DNA of 35,423 nucleotides from Phoronis australis (GCA_002633005.1 NMRA01000049.1:213924-249346); one strand, 5' to 3'; shown: positions 11,180 to 21,132, counted from the stretch's first letter. A program made the numbers and translations. Notes: a model not told the origin generated them from the letters alone.

Positions 11180-12480
11180 CTTTTAGTGGTGCAAAGATAC
11201 ACGACCTATTTCAGACCAATGCCTTTGTGAGGGCCCCCTGACAGTCACAGCGGGAGAGTATGCAGCCATATGTATCAGTGAATGCTAACTAAAGGCGGGA
11301 TTACTCGGCAGGCCTTCATTGTTGGCAAGTAATTTACTAAGAATTTTTTTATTTCAAAATTGCCTGTCTAGGCGCTTAGGTGTTTGTTATCTGCCAGTAT
11401 CCATGCAGCAGGGACTGTAGCACCGAACCCGCTTACAGACATTTCCGGATTATGCAAAATGAAATATGAAAAGAATCAGCACTTGCCTCCCACTCTAAAT
11501 ACACACAATAACAGACATCAAAAGTAACAGCTTCATTCAATTAAAACCTAATCGGAAAAATAGTCCGATTCTACAGTGAAAATACATCTAAAATTTATCA
11601 AAAGTTGTGTCCAGATGAGCAGGTGTCCAAGTTGAGCATCTACACAAACAAACCTACCATCAGTGTCAGGGCGGAACCTCATAATTCACTCTGCGCATGG
11701 ACTATCAAATTATGAGACTAAAATGCCCCTGTGCTTAGGGTAAATTCTCCTGAATTATCAGGAGAACAAATAATCGCCAAAATCTCTCATTTTTCTAAGG
11801 TTTCAAACGTAGTATTGAGACAGTAGCTTCGAAAAGAAAAAGAAAAACAAAACTTTAGTTACTTGCCTGCAATTGTGTGTTATAAATTGACAAGATTTTA
11901 ACCAACCCTTTGCAAAACTGTAGCTGATAAGTTTATACTTCTGCCTTGACATAGATTCTGTTTCCAAGCACTTGTGCATAGACAACTGAGTTAAACCAGC
12001 ACAATTTACCACCTACCTCATGATGTGGGTAAAACTTGTACTGGATTGTCTTTATCTGGGGTTACCTGCACTGGGCAACTGACCATCTGGACACACTCAA
12101 TACATTCATTAGACCCTTGACATCTACACACAGCACATACCAAAACTTGTCAGACAAAATGTCCCGGAAATTCTCGGCCATGCTGGCTGAGCGCGATTGG
12201 AATCAACCTATCACTAGCTCCGCTCCCTTGTGAAATGATGACAAACAATAAAGTTTTACCCTGCAATGTGTTGTTTGTGGGGTAAAATGGCAGCTTGGAA
12301 ATGAAGGTGTGTCAAGAATGCTACGTTCTTATTGGTCAGTTAAGCTGTCACTAGAATTCCTGGCGATAGGTCAATTCCCATTATAATGGCTGAGTGTGGG
12401 CAGAATCAACTGTCGGAGAAGTTGAAATGGCCCGTAATCATAGGGGAACAGAATTTTAACCATTTGCATTTGGCATGTAC
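11180..12480. other. Intergenic; one possible minus-strand exon, otherwise nothing recognised
   Basis: On the minus strand, near 11980-11865, an open stretch lies between an acceptor-like TTTAACTCAG and a donor-like GGCAAGTAAC. It would encode about 41 residues starting LSMHKCLETESM. I recognise no family, and it may be chance. Confidence 0.3.
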
Positions 12481-12492
12481 AGTATGTAGTTG

Positions 12493-12729
12493 TCAGTTCA
12501 ACAGGAATCTCCCAAATGATAAGCACACTGGCACTGAACAAACTCCAGCTCTATAACTAAGCCGTACAACATGAGCAATTTCATAAACAATTAATCTAGA
12601 ACACAAGACAGTATGGCATTTGTTCTCCTGTTTCGCACATTCGTTCAATTTGCACACAGTGACCCGACGGCATTTGATATACAAAGGGCATTTTGTGCGC
12701 ATTCGATTAATTTCAGGTCGGTAGGCCAA
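12493..12729 (-). other. Cysteine-rich frame inversely related to 12860-12940
   Basis: The 78-codon frame includes VCKLNECAKQENKC. At DNA level 12630-12656 is an inverted match to 12860-12896 (TGTGCAAA-TTGAAC and ATGTGCGAAAC in both, the second with a 10-bp insert). The match continues weakly to a CAAATGC word. I recognise no protein family. It may be a decayed duplicate rather than a gene. Confidence 0.3.
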
Positions 12730-12757
12730 AAGAACTCTCTTTCGGTAATACTGACGA

Positions 12758-13072
12758 GTGACATTTTTGACAAGCTACATTTTGACAAAAAAAATCAACT
12801 TTCTCTTTACTTCATATTTTCTGACAGCCAATCACCAAATGAACACTCAGAATTTTCTTTGTGCAAAATTGAACAGTTACAAAGTATGTGCGAAACTAGA
12901 GAGTAACTACTGTAGCAAATGCATAATAAAGAATGGCAAAACTGCAACAAAAGCATGGCACACCATTAGATACGAGTTTCCCCAACTCATGCAGCTGGTG
13001 CTTCCTAACTTAAACAAGACTTCTACAACTGCAAGAATAGACAATGTTACAAATGCCCAACCAAGACAATGA
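12758..13072 (+). pseudogene. Short frame sharing the C-x7-C-x2-C-x4-NGK motif with the 4735-5421 gene
   Basis: The C-terminal half of this 104-codon frame contains VCAKLESNYCSKCIIKNGK near 12884-12940. The 4735-5421 product has YCEVLGPNLCAKCLERNGK. Spacing of all three Cys and of the NGK is the same, with L, N and K also shared, and in both an FP pair follows NGK after 10-12 residues. The N-terminal half looks like chance (hydrophobic, AT-rich codons), so an exon may begin near an acceptor-like TTGAACAG (about 12874). The frame stops at 13072, shortly before a MITE. It may be a decayed paralogue, a small exon of an undetected gene, or coincidence. Confidence 0.35.
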
Positions 13073-13098
13073 AGATACACAGTGTTCAGTGGAACAAA

Positions 13099-13347
13099 CA
13101 GAGCTTGGAATGACCAATGAAAAAAGAGGAAAATTTTCCAGGCGATGGATTGTTCCACGAATAAATAGGCTTACAGTATGTGAAATATTTTTTGTGTTGT
13201 TAATCTCAACTGAAACGTTTTTGCATGAATCACGTCAAAATAATGATGAAAAAGTGACAAAAAATCAAGGAAACTGGAAATCAAACAAGAGGAAATCGAA
13301 ACCAAAAAAGAAGAAATCATCTTACAAGAGGAAAATTCCAAGCCCTG
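13099..13347 (+). mobile_element. MITE with CAGGGCTTGG-type TIRs, copy 2
   Basis: It starts CAGAGCTTGGAATGACC and ends ATTCCAAGCCCTG, so the ends are inverted repeats of 13 bp with one mismatch. It matches the copies at 9118 and 15836 throughout. A 122-codon open frame over this copy (13044-13412) is an artefact of AG-rich repeat sequence. CAGGG ends suggest a hAT-like or related element, but no clean target-site duplication is seen. Confidence 0.72.
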
Positions 13348-14270
13348 CACTAACTACACTTGTCTTTAATAAATCAAACATTGCTAGTAGAAATAACCAA
13401 CAGACACTCTGACATCACCAAAGCTTAGTAAATAAAATAAATGAACCAACAAAAGCTTAAAATTTAAATTACCGATGTATCAAGAAGAAACTCCATATTT
13501 ATACCGAGATTCTAATATCATTAGCACTGTCCTGAAACTAGCTTGTTTCAAGCTTCATTACTTTTGGCATATGAAATTATGAGCACGCCAATTCCAACTC
13601 CCCATTAGAGGCTTCAATTAGCAAACAGACAATATGATCACGGTCAATTTCGGTCATAGTGGTATTTTATAATTCAAAACTCTAGTGAGTCTTCAAAACT
13701 GTAAATAGTCAATGCCTAATAAACTCGGTAATAATCAGATATAATGGTTTCATATTTTGAGAATTAGTTTTCTTCAGTGAATAACAGGCACCAAACAGGT
13801 TGTCAAAATGTGGGCCCATTATATCATACTATTGCTGTACATTGTGCGGAGCATGATCCCACTAACTTCTAGTTCAGCCTTTAACAGTATGATCATTTTG
13901 AATTCCTACCATGTGGCATCACTCAAAACTTGTGTGACTTTTCAAAAATACAGACAATGCGTGGTAAAGTTTGCAGTCATTTAGTCCCAACAAGTTTCAA
14001 ATAAAATTCTCAATTGTCCCATCACCTTTCAGTTCAATTTGAACTACATTTTACACCAATCATTTGCTCCTCGACAATATAGCTTTTAGAAACTAGACAA
14101 GAGTAACGCAGAGCGTTGATATGCACCCAACATGTCCATTCCCAACAGTAGATTTACGGGGTGACCATTTTTCAAATATTTCCACAATAGCTGGATCCAT
14201 CCAAACATCAGCATAAGTCAGTGCTCTCCTCATTTGGAATACATAAGTTCAATTTCATGAACATCAATTG
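13348..14270. other. Intergenic, nothing recognised
   Basis: This is AT-rich sequence without coding character or clear repeats. Toward its end it grades into the repeat array that follows. Confidence 0.4.
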
Positions 14271-14279
14271 AAGAACTTG

Positions 14280-15110
14280 GTTGATAGGCAGACACTGATA
14301 ATTTGCCACTAGAGGGCACGACAGGAAACAGATCAGTGCTTTCTTCAATAGGAATACATTTGTTAAACTTCAACAAGTTCCATCAAAAACTTTGTGTGGA
14401 TATTGAGTGAGGCACAAAAAATTAAATTTCCACTACTGGGAGTCATAACTGTTGAAACTGTGAGAAAAACAACATGGGCTCGGTAAAGCCAAATTTCAAA
14501 AAGATCCATCAAAGAACTTGGTAGATATTGAGACAGACGCAAAGAAATACTCAAATTGTCACAAGGGAGCACCAGAGTGGTCAGATCCATCCAAAAATCA
14601 GCACCAACCAAGCTTACAATAAGTACAAACACCCCAAACTTCATGAAGATACACCAAGGAACATGGTAGATATTGGGGCACACAGCAAAATATCAAAATT
14701 ATCACAACTAGATACCAAAGCAATCGAAACTGTCCAAAACAATGTCATCTGTGCTATCGTCAATGGAATCACAAATGCCTAATTTCAAAAACATCTGTCG
14801 AAGAACATTGTAGATATTGAGCAAGACACCACTACGAGGTGCTACAATTGATCTGTTTGAGAATAAACGTCGGCCATGCTCCCCTCATCAGGACCATAAT
14901 ACAATTTCATGAAGGACATGAACACCAATGAACTTGATATAGCAAAAGAGGCAAGATTACCACTAGAGGGTGCCACAGTCATCACACCCGTGAACCGTGC
15001 TCTACTCAATAAGAGCTCATGCATCAAATTTCATGAAACCCATCAAGGAGTTAGGTAGATATTGAGGTAGAGACATACATATGTGGACACATGATAATAT
15101 AGCATTATAG
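14280..15110 (+). repeat. Diverged tandem array built on 'TTTCATGAAGATCCATCAA ... GGTAGATATTGAG'
   Basis: About five units of roughly 130-170 bp carry, in order, a CCACTAGAGGGC-type motif, a CAGATCCATCC-like word, a TTTCA(T/A)(G/A)AAGATCCATCAA word and GGTAGATATTGAG. Examples of the last are at about 14520, 14665, 14810 and 15054. The same words in weaker form occur in the array at 10020-11065, so both belong to one superfamily. No transposase or reverse transcriptase frame is present. Confidence 0.65.
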
Positions 15111-15114
15111 AATA

Positions 15115-15835
15115 AAATATATGCTCGACGTCCAGTAACTTTAAATAACTATGAAAGCACATGATGCTAAATAATCACAACCATCGACTTCGAAATAAAA
15201 CTCACTTTTAAGTGCCTGCAGACACAAAATACCATACTTCAACACGTAAGCTCATTAATCCTGACCAGAAAATTGAGAATTTGGCTTGCCAAAAATGGGA
15301 AAATAGAAGAATGAATTTTTAAATTGAAAATCTATTAGTGCCACAAAGCCAACTGTGTGCAACACTATCAAATAACTGTGCTGCGATTGGCTACTTCCAC
15401 TCTGCACTGGCTAATCAACCTATCCAAAAGAGCCACAATTGATGAAAAATGTGTTCTGTTTAAAAAAACGTCATACCTTCGTTGGCAGAGGTCGCACTTC
15501 CTCTATCTAATGAGCTGACGGGTGATTTTCTCCTCACTCACCACCAAAAATGTAAATTATAAGCCACATCATTCAACCACACAAAATATGTCACAAACAT
15601 TTCCATAACAAGTGATATCCATCTTCTGACAGATCAGTGGTTGTACTACCATATAAAACTAGACTGTGAAAAGGCTATCTTGTTTGTAAGGGCTGTTCAC
15701 CTTTCCAAAAAATGGGCTGCTAATGTACCATTTAATGGAAGAAACTAATTTTCATCATATCAAGAGAAATTTTAACACAAGTTTGTTGGGTTAATCAGCC
15801 TATCTCATGATTTCCATTTCGTAACCTGTAAGTGG
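15115..15835. other. Intergenic, nothing recognised
   Basis: No coding frame or fold was found. About 24 bp at 15474-15498 recurs almost exactly at 17466-17489. Confidence 0.4.
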
Positions 15836-16072
15836 CAGGGCTTGGATTGACCAATGACAAACAAGAGAAAAATCAAGTTTTCCAGGTGATATATCGTTCC
15901 ACAAATAAATAGGCTTATGTGATAGAAATATTTTCCAGTTGTAAAACTTATTAACTGAAATAAATGGTTTTACTTGAATAAAGTCAAAATAAAGAGGAAA
16001 CTGGAAATCAAATAAGAGGAAATCGAAACCAAAAAAGAGGAGTCCTCTTCAAACAGGAAATTCCAAGCCCTG
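15836..16072 (+). mobile_element. MITE with CAGGGCTTGG TIRs, copy 3 (best preserved)
   Basis: The left end CAGGGCTTGGA (15836-15846) and right end TCCAAGCCCTG (16062-16072) are perfect inverted repeats. The 237-bp interior has no coding capacity and matches copies 1 and 2. The flanks AAGTGG and AACTGG might be a mutated target-site duplication, but this is weak. Confidence 0.75.
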
Positions 16073-16212
16073 AACTGGATGGGAGTAAAAATCCCTCCTA
16101 GTAAATAAAAAGCTTTCCAATGGACCTATTAAATACGATCCTTTGACCACTAATGATTTGAAAATTTAAAGTGGCAACAAACCAATCTCAAATCTTTTGA
16201 TTAAGACCAATG

Positions 16213-16380
16213 ACCATTATGAAATTGGTCTCAAATTGTTCCTTAGTCAAATTAGAGGTGTTTTCAGGGCTTCAAAAGAACTGACAATTGTGCCACGCAG
16301 AAAAAAAATCCCATTTTTTTGCAAATCGAGAAATCCCACCACATGAGTTAGGAACAAGCGGAGACCAATTTTACAGTGGT
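16213..16380. mobile_element. 168-bp MITE with ACCA...GAAATTGGTCTC TIRs
   Basis: The left end ACCATTATGAAATTGGTCTC (16213-16232) and the reverse complement of the right end (16361-16380) match at 17 of 20 positions. It is non-coding. Related pieces lie at 5695-5770 and 33991-34051. Superfamily unknown. Confidence 0.6.
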
Positions 16381-16626
16381 AAATGGTTTAGAGAAAAAGT
16401 TTGACGATTCTGCGTCGGAACGAGGGTTTATAGTCACTTTAAAAGTCAGTAGCACTTAAATTTTTTAACTGGGACCCTAGATAACATGGGAATGCGATAT
16501 TCTTGAAAAAGTAAATGAGACCCTGTTGTCAGGAGTTGATTTTCACGACGGATTAAATAAAATGTGCAACCACAAACATGTTGAAAGACATATGGCTAAC
16601 ACACTAGTGTTTCATGTAGTGCTGAT

Positions 16627-16732
16627 TTATTTCTTGTTGTTCTCCGCTGCTAATGCTTTCTCCAGCTTCTGTTGCTGTACATTGGCATACTTTTCTCTAA
16701 TCTTTCTCTGAGTCTCCTCATCGGCAAAGTAA
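16627..16732 (-). CDS. MPC1: MPC1 terminal exon (mitochondrial pyruvate carrier 1)
   Basis: This is the last coding exon of MPC1, the subunit that pairs with MPC2 in the inner mitochondrial membrane to import pyruvate. The acceptor TTCATTTCTTGCAG ends at 16733. The exon starts with one base, which completes a Tyr codon begun by the exon ending at 19785, so phases agree. It then encodes 34 residues, beginning YFADEETQRK and ending AAENNKK, before TAA. The stop overlaps an AATAAA, a possible poly(A) signal. The segment is hydrophilic, Glu/Lys/Gln-rich and probably helical. It is clearly longer than the short tail after the conserved core of human or fly MPC1, so on its own it would not be recognised. 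The assignment rests on phase, orientation and position. Confidence 0.75.
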
Positions 16733-18534
16733 CTGCAAGAAATGAAGGTGGATAATAACACTTTCACAAAGTGATCGCAGTTTAGGAAGAGCGTCAAATG
16801 TGCCACTGGCTGACCCAATAAGACCGTCCTGAAATAACACAGCACCAGTCACATTCTAAGGTGTTTACCCACAATGCCCCACACGCCTGTCCTGCTTGTT
16901 CACATGCTACTAGTCATTATCTCATATCATAATTGTTATGTAATTCATCATTGTGATGCAATGTCCACATCAAGCAATTGACAAAGAAGACAAATATCAG
17001 TGCTCGATGTAATGTATAATGTATTGTTCTTCGCTTGCCTTTTGGAAAGTATTTCAGTCATGTAATGCATTTTTCTACCTCTGCGACACAGGAGAGTAAA
17101 CGGAGGACAGGCCTATTTTAAGGTAAAACAACTAGGCCATGCACTACTTGTGGAAGTAGAAGGAAAAGACTGCAGCAATTCTTAGAACATTTTTGAACAA
17201 TGAAAATATAAGATAATTTCTGCATGTTACTCCTGGACTGTGATGTGCTCATACCTTACTTGGCTAAACAATTTACTGCAATTGTGAAGTAAGACAATAA
17301 GACCACCTTTTTCATGAAATAGAACAACAGAACTGCCACTTTTTGCAAAAAAATATTTAAATTATTAGCTTTACTTGAACATCACTGAGTCTTGTAGATT
17401 ATAATTCATCCAGGTCCACGTATATATATACATGTATGAATGATAACGAATCTTTCAACCAAATGTACCTCGTTAGCAGAGGTCGCGCTGGTACAATTTC
17501 ACAGTAAAGGTGGGAAGACCGGAGATCACCAGTCGATCATCTTCTATACAAGGGGACAGGTGTAATTCCGCAACGTAAAGGTTTTAACAAGTTATGTCCA
17601 GTTGAAAGATTAAGAACTACTCATATATCACTCATAATATTTTTGCTTCTAATTTTATACCTAGCTCTCATTCACACTAACATACCCACACACTACTAAG
17701 GCTGAGGTCAAAGGTGATGGAGTCATCTTAGTACAATGCTTAGCGGTACTTGTCTACCAGTATGACCAGGATTTGTACCCATCTATTCTGATGAACAACA
17801 TTTGGGTACAAACATTTAAGGGGACATTTTCGGTTTTACAGTGAAAAAACATTTCTAGGATTATTGTTGCACGTGATACACTTCTTGAAGTTATCAGCTT
17901 CGACCAGAGATGTAACCAACAAAATCTTAGTAGTTTTTGTAATCTAATTACAAATCACCAATTATCGCCTTTGTCTACCAGAGATCCGCTGAAAGCAACG
18001 CCAGTGACTTAACGACTTAAATACAACCAAAACACTGTACCATTTAACGAGTAGGATTAAGCTCCGCCAGTAGAGGGTTATGCTGTGACCGTGGGGGTTG
18101 CAGGTACGATTATACACTGAGGCTGATCTCAGAAACCACTTTTCTCACATGCTGCCAAGCTTCTATTCAACCACAACTAGGAGCGAGCTGAGGGACGGAG
18201 GAGACCTCGTGCAGTGCTCTAATGCCAATCTGAGAAGTAAGTAGCTTGAACACAGTGCAGTCAACTCACTTAAGTGGTTCCCAAAAAATAGTGTTACTAT
18301 CTTGTAGCCAACGAAAATCAGCTTCTTCTACAGAACCCTCTCCAACTCATTAATGTTTATCACCTGCATTCACAGGAGGATAGTACAACTGTATGACAGA
18401 TCAGTAACACACCAGCTTGATATATATACATATGCTAAATCATTTATGACTTTTAACTGAGTGTTTTTATGCGATACTTTTAGTTTTTGACATGCTCAGT
18501 TATGCAAATCGGTCCTGAAATAGTAAGCAGTTAC

Positions 18535-19075
18535 ATCATGCAACCGTACTTAACAGATACATCAAGCATACTACTGTACTTAAAAGATATGTCACACATA
18601 CCATGGTACATAAAAGTTACATAATGCATACTAACATACTTAACAGTTACTAGTATGTCATTCGTATTACCGAATTCAACAGATACGCCACACATACTAC
18701 CGTACTTAATAGAAATGTCACACATACTACCGTCATTAACAGTTACATAACGCATACTACCGTATTCAACAGTTATGTTACACATACTACCATACTGAAC
18801 AGTTACATAACGCATACTATCGTATTCAACAGTTATGTTACACATACTACGGTACTTAACAGTTACATAACGCATACTATCGTATTCAACAGTTATGTTA
18901 CACATACTACCGTACTTAACAGTTACATAACGCATACTATCGTATTCAACAGTTATGTTACACATACTACCGTACTTAACAGTTACATAACGCATACCAT
19001 CGTATTCAACAGTTATGTTACACATACTACCGTACTTAACAGTTACGTCACGTACACTACAATACGTAACAAGTA
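18535..19075. repeat. Minisatellite, 60-bp higher-order unit of two 30-bp halves
   Basis: From 18721 to 19020 the sequence repeats every 60 bp almost exactly. One half carries ACTACCGTACTTAACAGTTAC and the other CTATCGTATTCAACAGTTATG. Further left and right the units are more diverged. Because 60 is divisible by 3 and the unit lacks stops in one minus-strand frame, it yields a 164-codon open frame with a 20-residue period (MCNITVEYDSMRYVTVKYGS). It lies inside an MPC1 intron, so this frame is probably not expressed. Confidence 0.9.
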
Positions 19076-19229
19076 CATTAACTTTACATTCACCCAGTCA
19101 CTTTCAATGGCAGCTATTTTTCTTGTGATTGGCAAGTCAAAAGTTAGCTGGTTAATTATGCCACTAAATGTCATCTTGTGGTACACTGTGTGACCTAGAA
19201 CACACAAGACACTCACTCTGGAAAATTCT

Positions 19230-19455
19230 GCCCATAACGTTTTGTAAACACATTCGTCAGTGGCAGATACACTCAGAAAAGGGTTCGTAAACACATTCAA
19301 CAGTCACAGATCTACTCAGACCCTCACCTAGCAAAACTCTGCCAATAAGGTTTTGTGAGCATATTCACCAGCCATAGATCTACTCAGACACTTACACAGT
19401 AAAACTGTCCATAAGGTTTTATTAACACATTCGTTAGAGGCAGATTTACCGTGAA
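19230..19455. repeat. Irregular tandem repeat
   Basis: Four related blocks share CATAA(C/G)GTTTT, CACATTC and CAGATCTACTCAGA words at about 19235, 19283, 19343 and 19408. Spacing varies between roughly 48 and 66 bp, so this is an old, eroded array. Confidence 0.6.
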
Positions 19456-19784
19456 GCTGCACATCTCTGCCATATACCACTGAAACCCAGTAGTAGAGGG
19501 GGCCCCCTTTTGTCAGATTTTGCATTTATAATTAAAATAACTAATGTACAGATAAGGTCCCCGCTTAAAACCAGGTCTTGTAGGGATCGGCGCCCGCTAA
19601 CATTAGAACTTGCAACCAACACCATCAGCACGAAAACTTCTAATACTGACTACCACTATTGGCGTCTCCACTGCCAAGACACCGCCACCACCAGCAACTA
19701 CCACTAAAATTAGCACAAGCTTAACATTACTATCACTACTGCCTCTAATACTTCCAATTGTACACTTTTCTAGTCAGTACTCAC

Positions 19785-19917
19785 TAGTAATGGCAGAATC
19801 TGGCCCCCTGGTTGAGTTGTGCGCATTCGTTGGTGAAGTGACAGGCAAACAATAACCAGTTCCTCGGCTGCACCTTGTATGCAAATCTCATGAATAACAT
19901 GGAGTAGACGCAGAGAG
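19785..19917 (-). CDS. MPC1: MPC1 core exon (second and third helices)
   Basis: The exon is bounded by an acceptor, GTTTGCTTCAG, and a donor, TACTA|GTGAGT. Its 133 nt equal two bases completing a Thr codon, 43 codons, and two bases of the next codon. It encodes [20 protein letters not shown] followed by [10 protein letters not shown], then [11 protein letters not shown]. The [19 protein letters not shown] block is the hallmark of MPC1 and nearly invariant in animals, so this exon identifies the gene. It corresponds to the membrane segments after the first helix. A longer open frame runs into the intron upstream (to 20032) but is not coding beyond the acceptor. Confidence 0.95.
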
Positions 19918-21032
19918 CTGAAGCAAACACAACAAACGCAGCATTAAATGTCTGTTCGGCAATGTGTGTTTTGTTCAGAGCAGATGCAATGCGGTCATTC
20001 TTCGCTCCATTAGCACACAACACGGCCAACACGTGAAACTTTATTTCTCCAAATTTCTTGACAAAATAGCCATTGCAAGCACGGCTTGTAGTCTGTAGCT
20101 ATCAAAAAGCAAAATAGTTTCCAGTACTTGCAGCAATGTAATCAGCCTTGGAAAAATGGAAGAATGACAATTTTGGTACCGTATTCGCCTTAATAAGTGC
20201 CCTGAGCACTTATTAGGGCAAATACGGTAATTTTGTTTCAGCAAAATAAGTGAAGAACTACTGTACTTTTACAGATTGAAACCACTGACTGATCAACGTT
20301 ATGCAGTACCGTAGTTTTACATCATGAACCTGACTCTTTAGAAAATTTGAATTTCGTCTTGCTCTATAAACTCTCTTTGGCTAAAAGGATCTGGATAGAC
20401 CTGATTTGTGTGCATTTTACAACATTTGGCAAAATCTTGTCTCGATGGAGATTGGCAAAATTTAAAGCACCTATCTTCCACAAATTCAGTGTTCAGTTAA
20501 GTCCTGTCCACCGCCATCTTTGAGCAAAACCTTTTTGGTTCACGCTTTGGGGTAGAATCATTTTATTTTTATAACATGACATGCGGCACTTCTGATTCCA
20601 CAACATAAACTATGGACTGCATGGAATTCACTGAATGCTTCAGTGCCACTAACGTGATACATTACAGCTTGATTTCAGCTTGACCTAATAGGTCTTTAGT
20701 GAGATAAGAAGTAATACCACTTCCCTGATCTCGTACCTCATAGTGGAATTACCCTCGAGGTTTGTAAGACCTCGACATTCTGGTTTTCCACAAGCAGGGC
20801 TATAGACTTTATGCAAGGTCGCCCGTGCAACAAAATGGAGGTTTTGTCCCACTTCTTTGTTAAGTTTGGAAACCCCCATGTGGTCTATTAGTGCAGTGTA
20901 TGTCGCCATGTTGTGTATAAAGTAAGAAATTACAGAACCTAACGACTGATCTCTACTTTTGCCATGCAAACTTGATGAAACATTGTAAATAACAATCCTA
21001 TCCTGAAAAACTTTGATTGCTGTGGTGCTTAC
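19918..21032 (-). other. MPC1: MPC1 intron
   Basis: This intron of about 1.1 kb lies between donor GGAA|GTAAGC and acceptor GCTTCAG. It contains a long near-perfect hairpin at 20177-20229. The 94-codon minus-strand frame at 20685-20969 shows no protein character and lies wholly within the intron. Confidence 0.75.
20177..20229. repeat. Near-perfect 24-bp-arm hairpin (TACCGTATT ends)
   Basis: The arms 20177-20200 and 20206-20229 are reverse complements at 22 of 24 positions around the loop CCTGA. The outer ends read TACCGTATT and AATACGGTA. Its size and palindromic form suggest a tiny foldback transposon remnant lying in an MPC1 intron. No target-site duplication is clear. Confidence 0.75.
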
Positions 21033-21132
21033 TTCCCGTCATCTTTCCACTGACCATAGTAGGATCCTTTTCGCGAGCATCAGCTATGGCTGCTAGTGGT
21101 AGACCCCAGTTGGCGATCGGACCCCAAAAGTG
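21033..21132 (-). CDS. MPC1: MPC1 exon with the HFWGP-NWG motif
   Basis: The acceptor TTTGTTTCTAG ends at 21133. The exon is 100 nt, equal to 33 codons plus one base, with donor GGGAA|GTAAGC. It encodes [20 protein letters not shown] and then [13 protein letters not shown], the conserved N-terminal MPC1 block (STHFWGP.ANWGLP in animals) containing the first membrane helix. Its single trailing base joins the CT of the next exon to give Thr, so the phase fits. The exon starts in phase 0, as expected after a short first exon ending ...ST. That first exon is not identified. A plus-strand open frame across the region (21096-21320) is only a shadow. Confidence 0.93.

Larger units (their letters stand above)
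16733..19784 (-). other. MPC1: MPC1 intron between the last two exons
   Basis: This intron of about 3.05 kb is bounded by GTGAGT (19784 downward) and TTGCAG. It contains a 60-bp-period minisatellite (about 18535-19075), a second irregular repeat block (about 19230-19455) and one copy of a 24-bp word shared with 15474. No other coding sequence is recognised. Confidence 0.7.

Noticed and set aside
13044-13412. 122-codon Lys/Arg-rich frame
   Set aside because: Its body coincides with a MITE copy. Its sister copies have broken frames, so it is not a coding gene.
18531-19025. 164-codon frame with a perfect 20-residue repeat
   Set aside because: It is produced by a 60-bp minisatellite within an MPC1 intron; there is no evidence of expression.
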